Source: Heyndrickxia acidicola (GTDB lineage: Bacteria > Bacillota > Bacilli > Bacillales > Bacillaceae_C). From it: a stretch of 64,000 nt of DNA. The notes below the pieces were generated by a model. It saw only the letters and a list, made by a program, of their open reading frames with translations, did not search any database and was not told the origin of the DNA. Shown here piece by piece: positions 33,282 through 42,587 of this stretch (positions are counted from its first letter, which is position 1; every line of letters starts with the position of its first letter). A program made the position numbers and the translations under genes. The stretch covers positions 3,282,001-3,346,000 of the forward strand of contig NZ_KV440953.1 in the NCBI RefSeq assembly GCF_001636425.1, read 5' to 3'.

Positions 33282-34979
33282 TTAACTTTGTGACTTATCT
33301 TTATCAATCCAAATATATTGAAGAGGATCTGGAACAACAGGACTAATATAGAAACCGTGTACCCAGGTTTGTGCAGCATAAGTAGTAACCGGATAATACA
33401 TCGGAACCCAAGGCGCATCCTTCATGATTTGTTCGGTCACCTGCTTATACAAGTCCATACGTTCTTGTTGATTGGTATCATTTTGCGCTTTATTTAACCA
33501 CGCATCGACCTGCTTATTCGTGTACATGGAAGAGTTATTAGCAGGTTGTTCGCTGGAGTTAAACAATGTATTTAAAAAGTCAGAAGCATCCGGGAAATCT
33601 TCAATCCAGGCAAGTGTGTAAATGCCTTGTGTATTTCCTTTTTCGTTAATAGTTAAAAAAGTGTTCCAATCTGGTGCGTTTACTTTTGTATCGAACCCAA
33701 CAGCGTTCAGGTCATTTTGAATAGATTGTGAAATTTTCATTTCATCTGGATCATTATAGCTATAGAGCGTAAGTGATGTACCCGGTTTGATCCCTGCTTC
33801 TTGAAGCATCTGCTTTGCTTTTTGTGGATTATACGAATATTGGCTATCCGCTGCAAGATCTTTCACATAACCTGGAACTCCTGGTGGCAATGGCTGATTT
33901 GCGATTTGTCCGCGACCATTCAAGAGCTGTAGAATCTTCTTCTTATCGATGGCATATTCGATTGCCTGGCGTACTTTTGGGTTATTAAATGGGGCAACCT
34001 TGCTATTCATTCCCAAATATTCAACGGTATTCTGAGCGGCAGAATAAACAGTCTTCTTCAAATTAGGATTTGTTAAAAATTGCGGGTACGATGCCGATGG
34101 AATACCGGAAGAACCGAACAGATTTCCGATGATCGCTGTTTTTCCCTGTTGGTAGTTTAACGCATCTAATTGACCATTTTTATTAATTCGAATCGTAATT
34201 TTATCCAGATACGGCAGTTGATTACCATGGCTATCTTTCATCCAATAGTTTTTATTTTTCTCAAGCACCATTTGGCTGACATCGTAGGAAGCAAGCTTGA
34301 ACGGACCTGAGCCCATTGCTGTATTCGAATCGAACGATTTATTTCCAACTTTATTAATGTACGTTTGGTCAACCGCAGAGAAGAAAGGCATTGCTAATAC
34401 ATCAAGGAAGAACGGCTGCGGCTTTGTCAACTGAATAACCAGTGTATTGGCATCTGGTGTGGTAATACCGGAAATTGTTTTGCTTTTGCCCTTGTTGTAT
34501 TCTGTGGAGCCTTTTACGATTGGATCAATAAATCCTTCACCAGGTGAAGCAACTTTAGGATCTAACACACGCTTGAACTCATCAACAAAGGATTGGGCAG
34601 TGACAGGATCCCCGTTCCAGAATTTTGCACCTTGTCGGATTTTAAAGGTGTATGTGAGTCCATCCTTGGAAATAGTATAGCTTTCTGCCAGCATCGGCTT
34701 AAGATTGGTAGTATTCTTATCGTATGTTATCAGCTGATCATACATCTCAGTTACAGCTTCATTTGATGTCGTATCATACGAAAGAGCAGGATCCAAATCT
34801 TTAAAGTTCGAAACTGTGTCCAATAAAATGTTTCCGCCTTCGACAGGCTTACTGTTCGCTGTGTTCGCAGGACTGGCACTTGTTGAAGTAGATTGTGAAC
34901 CGCAGCCAGCTAACGCTACTCCCAATGCGCTGATTGCCGCAATGGTGGTTAATCCCATTTTAAATCGCTTTTTAGGCAT
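33282..34979 (-). CDS. Oligopeptide ABC transporter, binding lipoprotein (OppA/DppE-like)
   Basis: A 565-residue family 5 solute-binding protein. The lipobox is LAGC with Cys26, followed by a Ser/Thr/Ala-rich linker. The body shows typical stretches: YDQLITYDKNTTNLKPMLAE, TYTFKIRQGAKFWNGDPV and GSGPFKLASYD. It captures peptides (or nickel/other ligands in some relatives) on the outer surface. It is the last gene of the five-gene minus-strand operon ATPase, ATPase, permease, permease, binding protein, and lies 77 bases after the previous gene. The specific peptide cannot be told. Confidence 0.92.
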   Translation of the reverse strand: MPKKRFKMGLTTIAAISALGVALAGCGSQSTSTSASPANTANSKPVEGGNILLDTVSNFKDLDPALSYDTTSNEAVTEMYDQLITYDKNTTNLKPMLAESYTISKDGLTYTFKIRQGAKFWNGDPVTAQSFVDEFKRVLDPKVASPGEGFIDPIVKGSTEYNKGKSKTISGITTPDANTLVIQLTKPQPFFLDVLAMPFFSAVDQTYINKVGNKSFDSNTAMGSGPFKLASYDVSQMVLEKNKNYWMKDSHGNQLPYLDKITIRINKNGQLDALNYQQGKTAIIGNLFGSSGIPSASYPQFLTNPNLKKTVYSAAQNTVEYLGMNSKVAPFNNPKVRQAIEYAIDKKKILQLLNGRGQIANQPLPPGVPGYVKDLAADSQYSYNPQKAKQMLQEAGIKPGTSLTLYSYNDPDEMKISQSIQNDLNAVGFDTKVNAPDWNTFLTINEKGNTQGIYTLAWIEDFPDASDFLNTLFNSSEQPANNSSMYTNKQVDAWLNKAQNDTNQQERMDLYKQVTEQIMKDAPWVPMYYPVTTYAAQTWVHGFYISPVVPDPLQYIWIDKDKSQS

Positions 34980-35056
34980 TATTTCTCCCCCTTAATAAAT
35001 GTGTATTTTTGGTTTATGCCAACAGGTGGTGTAAATTAGACCACCAAGCATACAAA

Positions 35057-35977
35057 TTAACTGTACCGAATGCGCGGATCGACAAACGCATAAATAACAT
35101 CAACAATAAGAGTAAAAGCAACTACAACAAGAGCGGTTAATAAAACAGTCCCCATAATAACGGGTATATCGGATTGGGGAATGGCTTCATAGGATAAGAC
35201 ACCAAGACCATTCCAATTAAATGTATTTTCAATCAGAACAACACCGGTTAATAGGTATCCGATATCAATTCCGCCGAATGTGACAACAGGAATTAATGCA
35301 TTCCGAACGACGTGCCTCCAGATGACCCTCCGTTCTGATGCTCCTTTCGCTCTAGCTGTGCGTACATAATCCTGGCCCATTACTTCCAGCATGGAGGCTT
35401 TTAACAAACGGGTATAGTAGGCAGCACCTGTAACTCCATACGTAAGAGATGGCAAAATCAAGCTTTGGAACCCGCTGCTGCCGCCAAGCGGGAAGATCGG
35501 AAGCTTGTAACCCAGCCAATACAATAACAACAATCCCAGCCAGAAAACCGGCAAAGAAATTCCGACAAGTGCAAGGGAACTGACAAAATAGTCGCTTTTC
35601 TTCCTAGCTCTCCTTGCTGTGTAAATCCCCAGCGGTATTCCAATGATAAGCTCTGCAATCCAGCAGCCAAGCGCTAATAATAGTGTAGGCCCAAGCCGCT
35701 GTCCAATCAGGGTCCCAACCGGCTGGTTATAGATATAAGACGTGCCAAGATTGCCTTGCACAAGCTTCCATAAATAATGAATATATTGAATAATTAAAGG
35801 CTGATCCAAGCCAAGATTATGCCTTATTTGTGCGATTACTTGAGGGGTAGCCTTCTGTCCGGCAATCATGCGGGCTGGATCAGAGGGAATGGCATAGACC
35901 AGCAGGAATGTTACGACTGAAATACCAAATACAACAATTAGGGCACCGCCCAAACGGCGGACAATATAGGAAGCCAC
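35057..35977 (-). CDS. Oligopeptide ABC transporter, permease (OppB/DppB-like)
   Basis: A 306-residue permease with six membrane segments. The N-terminus YIVRRLGGALIVVFGISVVTFLL is the OppB signature in its first helix, followed by an extracytoplasmic loop with MIAGQKATPQVIAQIRHNLG. The EAA loop reads QDYVRTARAKGASERRVIWRH near residue 200. It pairs with the second permease at 36015-36920, 37 bases upstream in the operon. AAAGGAGGAA precedes the ATG. It ends with the typical VDVIYAFVDPRIRY. Confidence 0.93.
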   Translation of the reverse strand: MASYIVRRLGGALIVVFGISVVTFLLVYAIPSDPARMIAGQKATPQVIAQIRHNLGLDQPLIIQYIHYLWKLVQGNLGTSYIYNQPVGTLIGQRLGPTLLLALGCWIAELIIGIPLGIYTARRARKKSDYFVSSLALVGISLPVFWLGLLLLYWLGYKLPIFPLGGSSGFQSLILPSLTYGVTGAAYYTRLLKASMLEVMGQDYVRTARAKGASERRVIWRHVVRNALIPVVTFGGIDIGYLLTGVVLIENTFNWNGLGVLSYEAIPQSDIPVIMGTVLLTALVVVAFTLIVDVIYAFVDPRIRYS

Positions 35978-36014
35978 GCTTATTCCTCCTTTTTAGCAAA
36001 ATACAAACGGAAAC

Positions 36015-36920
36015 TTAATGTGTAACATTATGAGGGTCTAAAATATCACGCAGTCCATCCCCTAATAAGTTAAAGCCAAGTACAGAAAGCAAAAGTGCAA
36101 TACCCGGATACCATAAAATCCACGGGGCATACTGGTAAGCCTGCAGCCCTTCGTTAATCATATTTCCCCAGCTCGGAGTCGGGGGCTGAATTCCGATACC
36201 AAGATAACTAAGACCCGCTTCGGTTAATATGTTCAGGCCTACATTGAGCATGGAAAGGACAATGACGGGACCGATTACATTGGGCAGGATGACTTTAAAA
36301 AGAATCCTATTAGCGGACGCTCCCAAAGCACGTTCTGCCTGGACATAATCAAATTCTTTTAAAGAAAGAACCTGACCGCGAACCACCCGTGTCATGACTC
36401 CCCACCCTAATATTCCAATCGCAATAAAGACATTCGTGATGCTTGGGCTTAGGATAGCAACCAAAGCCATGTTAAAAATTAAAAAGGGAAATGCAAGCAC
36501 AGTATCTGTTATTCGCATAATGATTGTATCGACGATTCCTCCGAAATAACCTGAAATGAGTCCAAGGGTCACGCCTATCAATAAGTTGATTAGTGATGCG
36601 AAAATTCCGACTTCTAAAGAGACTCTGCTTCCATATATAACTCTGGATAATACATCCCGCCCTAAAGCATCTGCTCCCCATAAAAACTTATGGTTAGGAG
36701 AAGTTGGCATTCCATTGCTTGTAATTCCATCTGCGAACTGCTTCGCATATGGATGCGGTGCAATCAAGGGGGCAAATACTGCAAAAATAAGTAATATGAG
36801 AACAATAGCCGATCCTATGTATATCATCGGAAACGTTCGAAATGATTTCCACGCTCTCTTTCCCAGCGATGGCTTTACTTTAGGATATACTGCTGCCGAC
36901 GATGCGGGTTGAACCTCCAT
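36015..36920 (-). CDS. Oligopeptide ABC transporter, permease (OppC/DppC-like)
   Basis: A 301-residue permease. A cytoplasmic N-terminal tail of ~25 residues comes before the first of six helices. The extracytoplasmic loop has FLWGADALGRDVLSRVIYGS, a hallmark of OppC. The EAA loop is FDYVQAERALGASANRILFK near residue 195. The C-terminus ends with LGDGLRDILDPHN. The ATG at 36920 is preferred over a GTG at 36932, which lies only 3 bases after the ribosome site. It forms the membrane channel with the OppB-like protein. Confidence 0.92.
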   Translation of the reverse strand: MEVQPASSAAVYPKVKPSLGKRAWKSFRTFPMIYIGSAIVLILLIFAVFAPLIAPHPYAKQFADGITSNGMPTSPNHKFLWGADALGRDVLSRVIYGSRVSLEVGIFASLINLLIGVTLGLISGYFGGIVDTIIMRITDTVLAFPFLIFNMALVAILSPSITNVFIAIGILGWGVMTRVVRGQVLSLKEFDYVQAERALGASANRILFKVILPNVIGPVIVLSMLNVGLNILTEAGLSYLGIGIQPPTPSWGNMINEGLQAYQYAPWILWYPGIALLLSVLGFNLLGDGLRDILDPHNVTH

Positions 36921-36941
36921 CACCTTGTACACACTCCTCTC

Positions 36942-37910
36942 TTATTCATACAAATGGCATGCTACATAATGATTTTGTTTTACTTCCTTCCATTCCGGTA
37001 CTGCCTCTGAACATTTAGACATTGCGTGCGGACAGCGGGTATGGAACGGACAACCTGAAGGGGGATTTGCGGGACTTGGAATATCTCCCTGCAAAAGAAT
37101 CCGTTCTCTTCTAGCATCCGGATCCGGGATAGGCACTGCCGACATAAGTGCCTGGGTATACGGATGTAGCGGTTCATTGAAAAGAGAATCTACATCTGCC
37201 ATTTCCGCCATTTTCCCCAGATACAATACCAGAACGCGATCGCTAATATGGCGAACAACACTTAGATCATGTGCAATGAAAATGTACGTAAGATCAAATT
37301 CTGTTTGCAGATCAATCAGCAAATTCAATACTTGTGATTGAACTGAAACATCAAGCGCTGCTACTGGTTCATCCAAGATCATCAGCTTAGGTTGTAGAGC
37401 AAGTGCCCTGGCAATGCCAATTCGCTGTCGTTGTCCCCCTGAAAATTCATGCGGGTAACGAACGGCATAATCGGCATCAAGCCCAACCCGTTCGAGAAGC
37501 TGCCGGGCTCGCATACTTCGTTCTTTTGGCGAGTAAAGCTTATGAATCTCCAGCGGACTCGATAAAATTTGCTCAACAGAGAAACGAGGATTTAGCGAGG
37601 CATATGGATCCTGGAATACAATTTGCATTTGTCTTCGTATGGATTGCAGCTGCTGCTTAGGCAGCTTTAAAATATCCTTCTGATCAAATTCAATAGAACC
37701 GCTGGTTGGTTCAATCAGGCGCAGAATACTTCGCCCCATCGTGGACTTTCCGCACCCGGACTCCCCGACTACTCCCAGTGTCTCCCCTTTATTAAGGGTA
37801 AATGAAACGCCATTTACCGCCTGAACATGGCCCACCACCCGCTGCAAAATACCACGCCGGATGGGAAACGATTTTTTTAGTTGGTTTACTCTAAGTAATG
37901 TCTCTGGCAT
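36942..37910 (-). CDS. Oligopeptide ABC transporter, ATPase (OppF/DppF-like)
   Basis: A 322-residue ATPase. It begins with [20 protein letters not shown], typical of OppF. Walker A is GESGCGKST, the signature FSGGQRQR, and Walker [13 protein letters not shown]. The C-terminal oligopeptide-transporter domain contains the Cys residues of [19 protein letters not shown] and HYVACH, which in homologues can hold an iron-sulfur cluster. It starts 15 bases after the other ATPase gene with AGGGAGGAG before the ATG, and the two proteins act as a heterodimer. Confidence 0.94.
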   Translation of the reverse strand: MPETLLRVNQLKKSFPIRRGILQRVVGHVQAVNGVSFTLNKGETLGVVGESGCGKSTMGRSILRLIEPTSGSIEFDQKDILKLPKQQLQSIRRQMQIVFQDPYASLNPRFSVEQILSSPLEIHKLYSPKERSMRARQLLERVGLDADYAVRYPHEFSGGQRQRIGIARALALQPKLMILDEPVAALDVSVQSQVLNLLIDLQTEFDLTYIFIAHDLSVVRHISDRVLVLYLGKMAEMADVDSLFNEPLHPYTQALMSAVPIPDPDARRERILLQGDIPSPANPPSGCPFHTRCPHAMSKCSEAVPEWKEVKQNHYVACHLYE

Positions 37911-37925
37911 TTAAGCTTCTCCTCC

Positions 37926-38882
37926 CTAAACGTGTAACCAGCATTTTGCTGAATGTTCAGGTTCAATTTGAACGTGACTTGGCTGCTGTTTACAAACGTT
38001 TGTTGCATGCGGGCAGCGTGGTGCAAACCTGCATCCTTCCGGCATATTACGAAGTGCGGGTACGTTTCCTTGGATTGGTGTTAACCGTTCTTTTGGACCG
38101 GCCATTCGCGGAATGGAATTCAGCAGGCCAATGGTGTAGGGATGTTTAGGATTCTTGAATATCTGCCTCACAGTTCCTTGTTCCACTATCTCTCCTGCAT
38201 ACATGACGGCAACATAGTCACACATCTCCGCAACAACGCCTAAATCATGCGTTATAAGTAAAATGGACATATCATTTTCTTTTGCCAGTTTTCGCATCAA
38301 ATCCAATATTTGCGCTTGAATTGTCACATCCAAAGCGGTAGTTGGTTCATCCGCGATTAAAAGCTTTGGATTGCAGGCCATCGCCATCGCAATCATGACT
38401 CTTTGGCGCATTCCCCCGGAAAGCTGGTGCGGAAAGTCATCCACAATCTGTTCTGCCCGTGGAATCCCAACGAGCTTCAGCAGTTCAATCGCTTTATTTC
38501 TGGCTTGTTTTGGAGTTGTTTTGCTATGTAGTATCAAACTCTCCATGATCTGAACACCAATTTTATGAACAGGGTTTAATGATGTCATGGGTTCCTGAAA
38601 GATCATACTGATATCATCCCCGCGAATTTTGCGCATCTCTCCTTCCGGTAATGAAACCAGATCTGTTCCATGGAGCTTTACTTGGCCTGTTATCTTAGCA
38701 CTTTGCTGCAGCAGTCTCATAATAGAAAGCGATGTAACACTTTTTCCACACCCTGACTCCCCCACAAGTCCCAGCGTCTGCCCTTGTTTAATTTGAAAAG
38801 AAACGTTTTGAACAGCCCGATAATAGGTTTCATCAATTTCAAATTCAATTTGAAGGTTGTTAACATCAAGCAACGTCTCCAT
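37926..38882 (-). CDS. Oligopeptide ABC transporter, ATPase (OppD/DppD-like)
   Basis: A 318-residue ATPase and first gene of the operon. Walker A is GESGCGKSV, the signature LSGGMRQR and Walker B LLIADEPTTALD, all as in OppD. The C-terminal domain has Cys residues in EGCRFAPRCPHATNVCKQQ and SAKCW. AAGGAGGTGAAGG precedes the ATG. The upstream region (38883-39345) has a TATAAT (minus strand, 39106-39101) without a convincing -35, plus a hairpin that could be an attenuator. Confidence 0.94.
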   Translation of the reverse strand: METLLDVNNLQIEFEIDETYYRAVQNVSFQIKQGQTLGLVGESGCGKSVTSLSIMRLLQQSAKITGQVKLHGTDLVSLPEGEMRKIRGDDISMIFQEPMTSLNPVHKIGVQIMESLILHSKTTPKQARNKAIELLKLVGIPRAEQIVDDFPHQLSGGMRQRVMIAMAMACNPKLLIADEPTTALDVTIQAQILDLMRKLAKENDMSILLITHDLGVVAEMCDYVAVMYAGEIVEQGTVRQIFKNPKHPYTIGLLNSIPRMAGPKERLTPIQGNVPALRNMPEGCRFAPRCPHATNVCKQQPSHVQIEPEHSAKCWLHV

Positions 38883-39345
38883 TCCTTCACCTCCTTAATC
38901 AATCCCATTTTTTATGTGATTACCTTACTTCTTTCCTACCCTGTATCTTTTGTCCTCTATCCTTATCACCACCTGCTTGTGTGGCTATTATAGCATTAGA
39001 AAATTCTAAATATATTAAAAATTCATTAGAAATTAAATTTCATTTCTTTCATTTCATACTGTTAAAGGGACTTTTCCCTTTATAGTTCTAATTTGTAATG
39101 ATTATATTGGACTCCATAAAAAAACATTCCTATGATAGGAATGCTTCGTAACATCATTATTATTAGCTGTTTTCGCACAGAAGATTGTTTGTTTTATCAT
39201 AGGTTCTTGCTCGGCTGTGAATAAAAAAATAAGGTGAGTTGATACTACTGTTATTCACTCTATAGTAGCTAGGTTCAAAGAAAGCAAATGCTAAAAATTA
39301 GCAGATACCCTAAAATACCAGGTCAACAATATGAGGAGTTTTTAA
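38883..39345. other. Non-coding leader region of the Opp operon
   Basis: AT-rich. It holds the hairpin AAGCATTCCTATCATAGGAA with T7 on the minus strand (39118-39147), a smaller hairpin AAAGGGA/TCCCTTT (39065-39081), a -10 like TATAAT on the minus strand at 39101-39106, and a half copy of the MITE-like repeat at 39165-39195. AATTTTCTAATG on the minus strand (~38995-39010) is a poor CodY-like match. No gene is supported. Confidence 0.5.
39118..39147 (-). terminator. Minus-strand hairpin with T run, no gene in front of it
   Basis: AGCATTCCTATCATAGGAAT with the run TTTTTTT on the minus strand forms a good terminator, but no minus-strand gene ends here. It could be an attenuator in the leader of the Opp operon that begins at 38882. 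Confidence 0.6.
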
Positions 39346-39822
39346 ATGATTTTCTCACTTTATTTTTTTCTTTCATGGCTCATATTGTACTTAATGGCAT
39401 TTATAAAGTGTATTTCCTCTTTTAAGCATTTGTCTTTTTTATTTCTCGTGCTGCTTTTAATTCATAACCATCTCTATATTCTCATACCTGAGAATTGGAA
39501 AGGCTTTACCCTAAGCAATAAAGTAAATTTGTATTGGGCTTTTCTATTATATAAAACCATAATTGTTCCTTGTTCTTTAGTCATTATCTATAAAGAAACA
39601 AGCAAAAAACTGGAGGGCGCCAAATTAGTCTTTCTTTCCTCCTTCATCTTTGCTGTCATTATGTCTTTGATGGATTTATTAAGCCATTTATTAAAGGTAT
39701 TTCAGTATAATTGGTGGAATTTTTACTGGTCCTTCTTTTATTTTGGAGGTATCTCCTCTCTAACACTATGTTTATTACTGATGTTTGGCAGACTGGAGGA
39801 CACAAAAGAATATGATTGCTGA
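39346..39822 (+). CDS. Small polytopic membrane protein, unknown function
   Basis: A 158-residue protein with five predicted membrane segments and hardly any polar loop, with Lys-rich stretch ETSKKLEGAKL in the middle. GAGGAG precedes the ATG. I do not recognise a family. Its end overlaps the start of the CBO0543-like gene by 11 bases, so the two belong to one transcript and may work together. The neighbouring gene is of similar size and also membrane-embedded. Confidence 0.65.
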   Translation: MIFSLYFFLSWLILYLMAFIKCISSFKHLSFLFLVLLLIHNHLYILIPENWKGFTLSNKVNLYWAFLLYKTIIVPCSLVIIYKETSKKLEGAKLVFLSSFIFAVIMSLMDLLSHLLKVFQYNWWNFYWSFFYFGGISSLTLCLLLMFGRLEDTKEYDC

Positions 39823-40293
39823 AAAAGCATTTGATGTAAATGATTGGGTTGTTCTATCGAGCGGTGCCATCCTTTGGTTGATTATATTTTTTCTTCCTAA
39901 AAAAATAAATCGTGCTGATACTATCTTAATTATGCTATACGGAGTAACCGTTGCAAGCATTTGGGATAATTCCTTCGGTACAAAACATTAGATTTTTATG
40001 ATATTATGGACGGCCCTGCCTATGATGTGATGGATAGTTTTGTTTATTTTCTTTATCCGCCATTTGCTTATTTTTTTGTCTATGGCTATCAACTCTTACA
40101 TTTAAAAGAAAATGGAACGGCAATGTACATCATCATCTGCTCTCTTCTGGCTATCTTATATGAAAAGGTATTAACATCCTTGCACGTTTTTACCTATAAA
40201 AATGGCTTTAATATTTTTTATTCCTTTTGCATTTACCTAGTCACCCAAAGTATTCTACTTGCATTTGTGAAGCAGTTAAATAAGAATCATTGA
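39812..40293 (+). pseudogene. CBO0543-like membrane protein gene with a frameshift
   Basis: The frame starts ATG 39812 with GGAGG 12 bases upstream and reads through FLPKKINRADTILI and ASIWDNSFGTKH to a TAG at 39989-39991. In another frame the sequence resumes at once as LDFYDIMDGPAYDVMDSFVY and continues to 40293 (YFFVYGYQL, TYKNGFNIFYSF). One lost base, near the AAAA run at 39982-39985, explains both parts. Rejoined they give ~160 residues with five membrane segments, which I believe matches the CBO0543 family of Bacillus and clostridia (function unknown). A sequencing error in the A run is possible, so it may be intact in the organism. Confidence 0.75.
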
Positions 40294-40331
40294 AAATGCC
40301 CTTCCATCATCAGAGAGAGCTTCTTCGTAAG

Positions 40332-41003
40332 TCAACTATTTCTCAACATTAAAGCAAGTTCATTTAGTTTGTCATATTGCTGAATGAGATAATAGCGTCC
40401 TTCCTTTTTCAAATATCCCTTATCGCAAAATTGAGCAAATACATGCAATAGGTGGCGGTAGGAAACGCCTAAAAAATCACAAACCGTTACATGCTTTTCC
40501 TTATAGATCCTTTCATCTGCCGTCTGAAGAATAAAATCCGCGAGCCGATTTTCAAGTGGAAAGGCAAGGCTTTGCGTATATTTTGCAGCAATTTGTGTAG
40601 CCTTTTCACTTAAAAATTTGGTCAGTTCCCGCAGGAATTTCGGGTCTTCCAGCATTTTTTCGCGACAGCGATTAAAAGGAATAGCAAAGCAAATCGTTTT
40701 AGCAGATGTTTGAATCCCTTTTGTATAATAAACCTCATTTAATAATTCCATTTCCCCAATATAATCCTTCGTGTTAATAAAATTTATAAGGGAAACCTTC
40801 CCATTTTGATGGGTCACATAAATTTTCGCTTTTCCTTCGACGACATAAAATAAAAAATTTGGGCGCATGCCCTCTCGAATGATCCATTCATCACGCTTAT
40901 ACTCGTGCACTTCAATAAATTCCTTAATCGGGAAGGAAAACAAATGCTCTATAGAGTTTTTCTCCAAAAAACACTGCCTTTTTTCATTTTTATAAATATC
41001 CAT
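40332..41003 (-). CDS. Crp/Fnr-family regulator (YeiL-like)
   Basis: A 223-residue regulator. The cyclic-nucleotide-binding-like beta-roll occupies about residues 30-130 (EWIIREGMRPNFLFYVVEG, KVSLINFINTKDYIGEMELL). The C-terminal winged helix begins near residue 165 with TVCDFLGVSYRHLLHVF as recognition helix. GAGGTG lies before the second of two adjacent ATG codons, which is chosen as start. No CX2-CX-type iron-sulfur Cys cluster of FNR is present, so the effector is unknown. The divergent MFS gene is 77 bases away, and the regulator probably controls it. Confidence 0.85.
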   Translation of the reverse strand: MDIYKNEKRQCFLEKNSIEHLFSFPIKEFIEVHEYKRDEWIIREGMRPNFLFYVVEGKAKIYVTHQNGKVSLINFINTKDYIGEMELLNEVYYTKGIQTSAKTICFAIPFNRCREKMLEDPKFLRELTKFLSEKATQIAAKYTQSLAFPLENRLADFILQTADERIYKEKHVTVCDFLGVSYRHLLHVFAQFCDKGYLKKEGRYYLIQQYDKLNELALMLRNS

Positions 41004-41083
41004 CATTCACCTCAAAATATGAGATATCTCCTATTATTGTCTATATCCCCATGGTATCATGCTAAACATGGAGGGGAAACAAA

Positions 41084-42277
41084 ATGAACACACAACGCTG
41101 GATGAGCAGTCGATTTTTCAGCTTTTATATGACGTGGGGAATCTTTCTGCCTTATTGGACAGGATGGATGATTCATGTAAAAGGCATCACGGTGGAACAA
41201 GCGAGTTTAATTATGAGCTTAGGCCTTACTGCAAGAGGTCTTTCTACTTTAGTTGCCTTTCCTGTATTATCAGGAAAATTCAGCAGTAAAACCTTATTAA
41301 AGGTTGCGGCAATCGGAACACTTATTGCCATTGCTTGTTGTATTCCGGCAGGCTCCTTTTCCAGCTTACTTGCCGCCACCATCCTTTTACACTTTTTTTA
41401 TCCAACACTGATGCCTGCCTTAGATAGTGCAGCGGGTGTCCTTGTCCAAAGTAATCAGTTAAGACATTATGGAAAAAGCCGCTTGTGGGGATCCATCGGG
41501 TTTGTTGCATCCGGGATGATATTAACCGCATTTACAGGAGCTTTTGAAGACACATTGATTTTATGGGGGCTGTTACTGGCCACACTGGTATTTGTCTGTC
41601 TTACATTTATGCGGGCGCCCGATGTTTTATCAGAAAAGCCTGCAGCCACCCAAATCCAAAAAGGCGGATTGCTGGCTTTATTTCGCATTAAGCACTTTGG
41701 TTTGGTGCTGATCATTGTTATTTTATTGCAAGCAGCACATGCCTCCTATTACAACTATGGCTATATTTTTTTACAGGCAATCCATGCACCTAAATACTTA
41801 ATTGGTGTGATTATCAATATTGCTGTAATGGCAGAAATCATTTTCTTTTCCATTGCAGATAAAAAATTTCATAAATATTCAGCAGGTGCCTTGCTGGCAC
41901 TGGCAGCACTGGGTTCATCAGTGCGTTGGATTTTAGTCTTTGCATTCCCAAATGTTATTGTTTTTTGCCTTGCACAAACCCTGCATGCATTTTCCTTTGC
42001 GATGGGCCATTATGCGTTTATGAAATATTTAATTCGAAATATTCCGCACGCACAAATCCCAAAAGCACAAGGTATCTATTCAGCCCTGGCACTTAGCTGG
42101 AGCACGGCGGTATTTACAATTTTCGGCGGCTACTTATACCAAATCGAACCAAGATACGCCTTTTTAGGGATGATTGTTTGTACCATACCATCAATGCTTC
42201 TTGCACTTTTGTACCGGAAACTGGAATTAAAAAAGAAATCTGTTCAATCAATCAGCTATATACAAAATGAAGCTTAA
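41084..42277 (+). CDS. MFS transporter, PPP (phenylpropionate/HcaT-like) family
   Basis: A 397-residue, 12-helix MFS protein. The N-terminus FFSFYMTWGIFLPYWTGWMI is like that of HcaT/LacY-related members, and GKSRLWGSIGFVASG is typical of the family at helix 5. GGAGGGGAAAC precedes the ATG. It is divergent from the Crp/Fnr-like gene, which likely regulates it. The substrate is unknown; family names (3-phenylpropionate) should not be read as proof. A terminator follows at 42361. Confidence 0.85.
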   Translation: MNTQRWMSSRFFSFYMTWGIFLPYWTGWMIHVKGITVEQASLIMSLGLTARGLSTLVAFPVLSGKFSSKTLLKVAAIGTLIAIACCIPAGSFSSLLAATILLHFFYPTLMPALDSAAGVLVQSNQLRHYGKSRLWGSIGFVASGMILTAFTGAFEDTLILWGLLLATLVFVCLTFMRAPDVLSEKPAATQIQKGGLLALFRIKHFGLVLIIVILLQAAHASYYNYGYIFLQAIHAPKYLIGVIINIAVMAEIIFFSIADKKFHKYSAGALLALAALGSSVRWILVFAFPNVIVFCLAQTLHAFSFAMGHYAFMKYLIRNIPHAQIPKAQGIYSALALSWSTAVFTIFGGYLYQIEPRYAFLGMIVCTIPSMLLALLYRKLELKKKSVQSISYIQNEA

Positions 42278-42360
42278 TTTCAAGATAAACTACTGTGCAA
42301 CTGCCAGGCCCAATGATATAAAATAAAAATCATTGGCAACCCTGGACAAATGTACAAAAG

Positions 42361-42404
42361 ATGCCGAATCCACTATTTAAGAATTAGGAATGCGGCATTT
42401 TTTT
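42361..42404 (+). terminator. Terminator of the MFS gene
   Basis: ATGCCGAATCC pairs with GGAATGCGGCAT (one bulge) and is followed by T8. Confidence 0.8.
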
Positions 42405-42513
42405 ATTTAGGCTCTTTTTACTGCTCGTTTTTTAGCCCATTTTACAGTAAAGAAAAAAACAAAGTCCTTTAACAAAGCCTATATTTAAAAACAGAAGATA
42501 AGATTCTAAAAAT

Positions 42514-42533
42514 AATTACTTTTCAAAGTAATT
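42514..42533. promoter_or_regulatory. Perfect inverted repeat, candidate operator
   Basis: AATTACTTT-TC-AAAGTAATT is a perfect palindrome with 9-base arms, 54 bases before the start of the HTH/F1-beta-like gene. Binding by that protein (autoregulation) is a natural guess. Confidence 0.5.
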
Positions 42534-42587
42534 TATTATTGCTTTTTAGCGTAATTAATTTTACTATATAATCAGGAGGTGTAAATA

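Noticed and set aside
38990-39015. A CodY box in front of the Opp operon
   Set aside because: AATTTTCTAATG matches only the left half of the consensus in AT-rich DNA, too weak to list as a site.
42567-42572. TATAAT as the promoter of the HTH/F1-beta-like gene
   Set aside because: The start of transcription would fall on the ribosome binding site itself, and no -35 is found at 17 bases.
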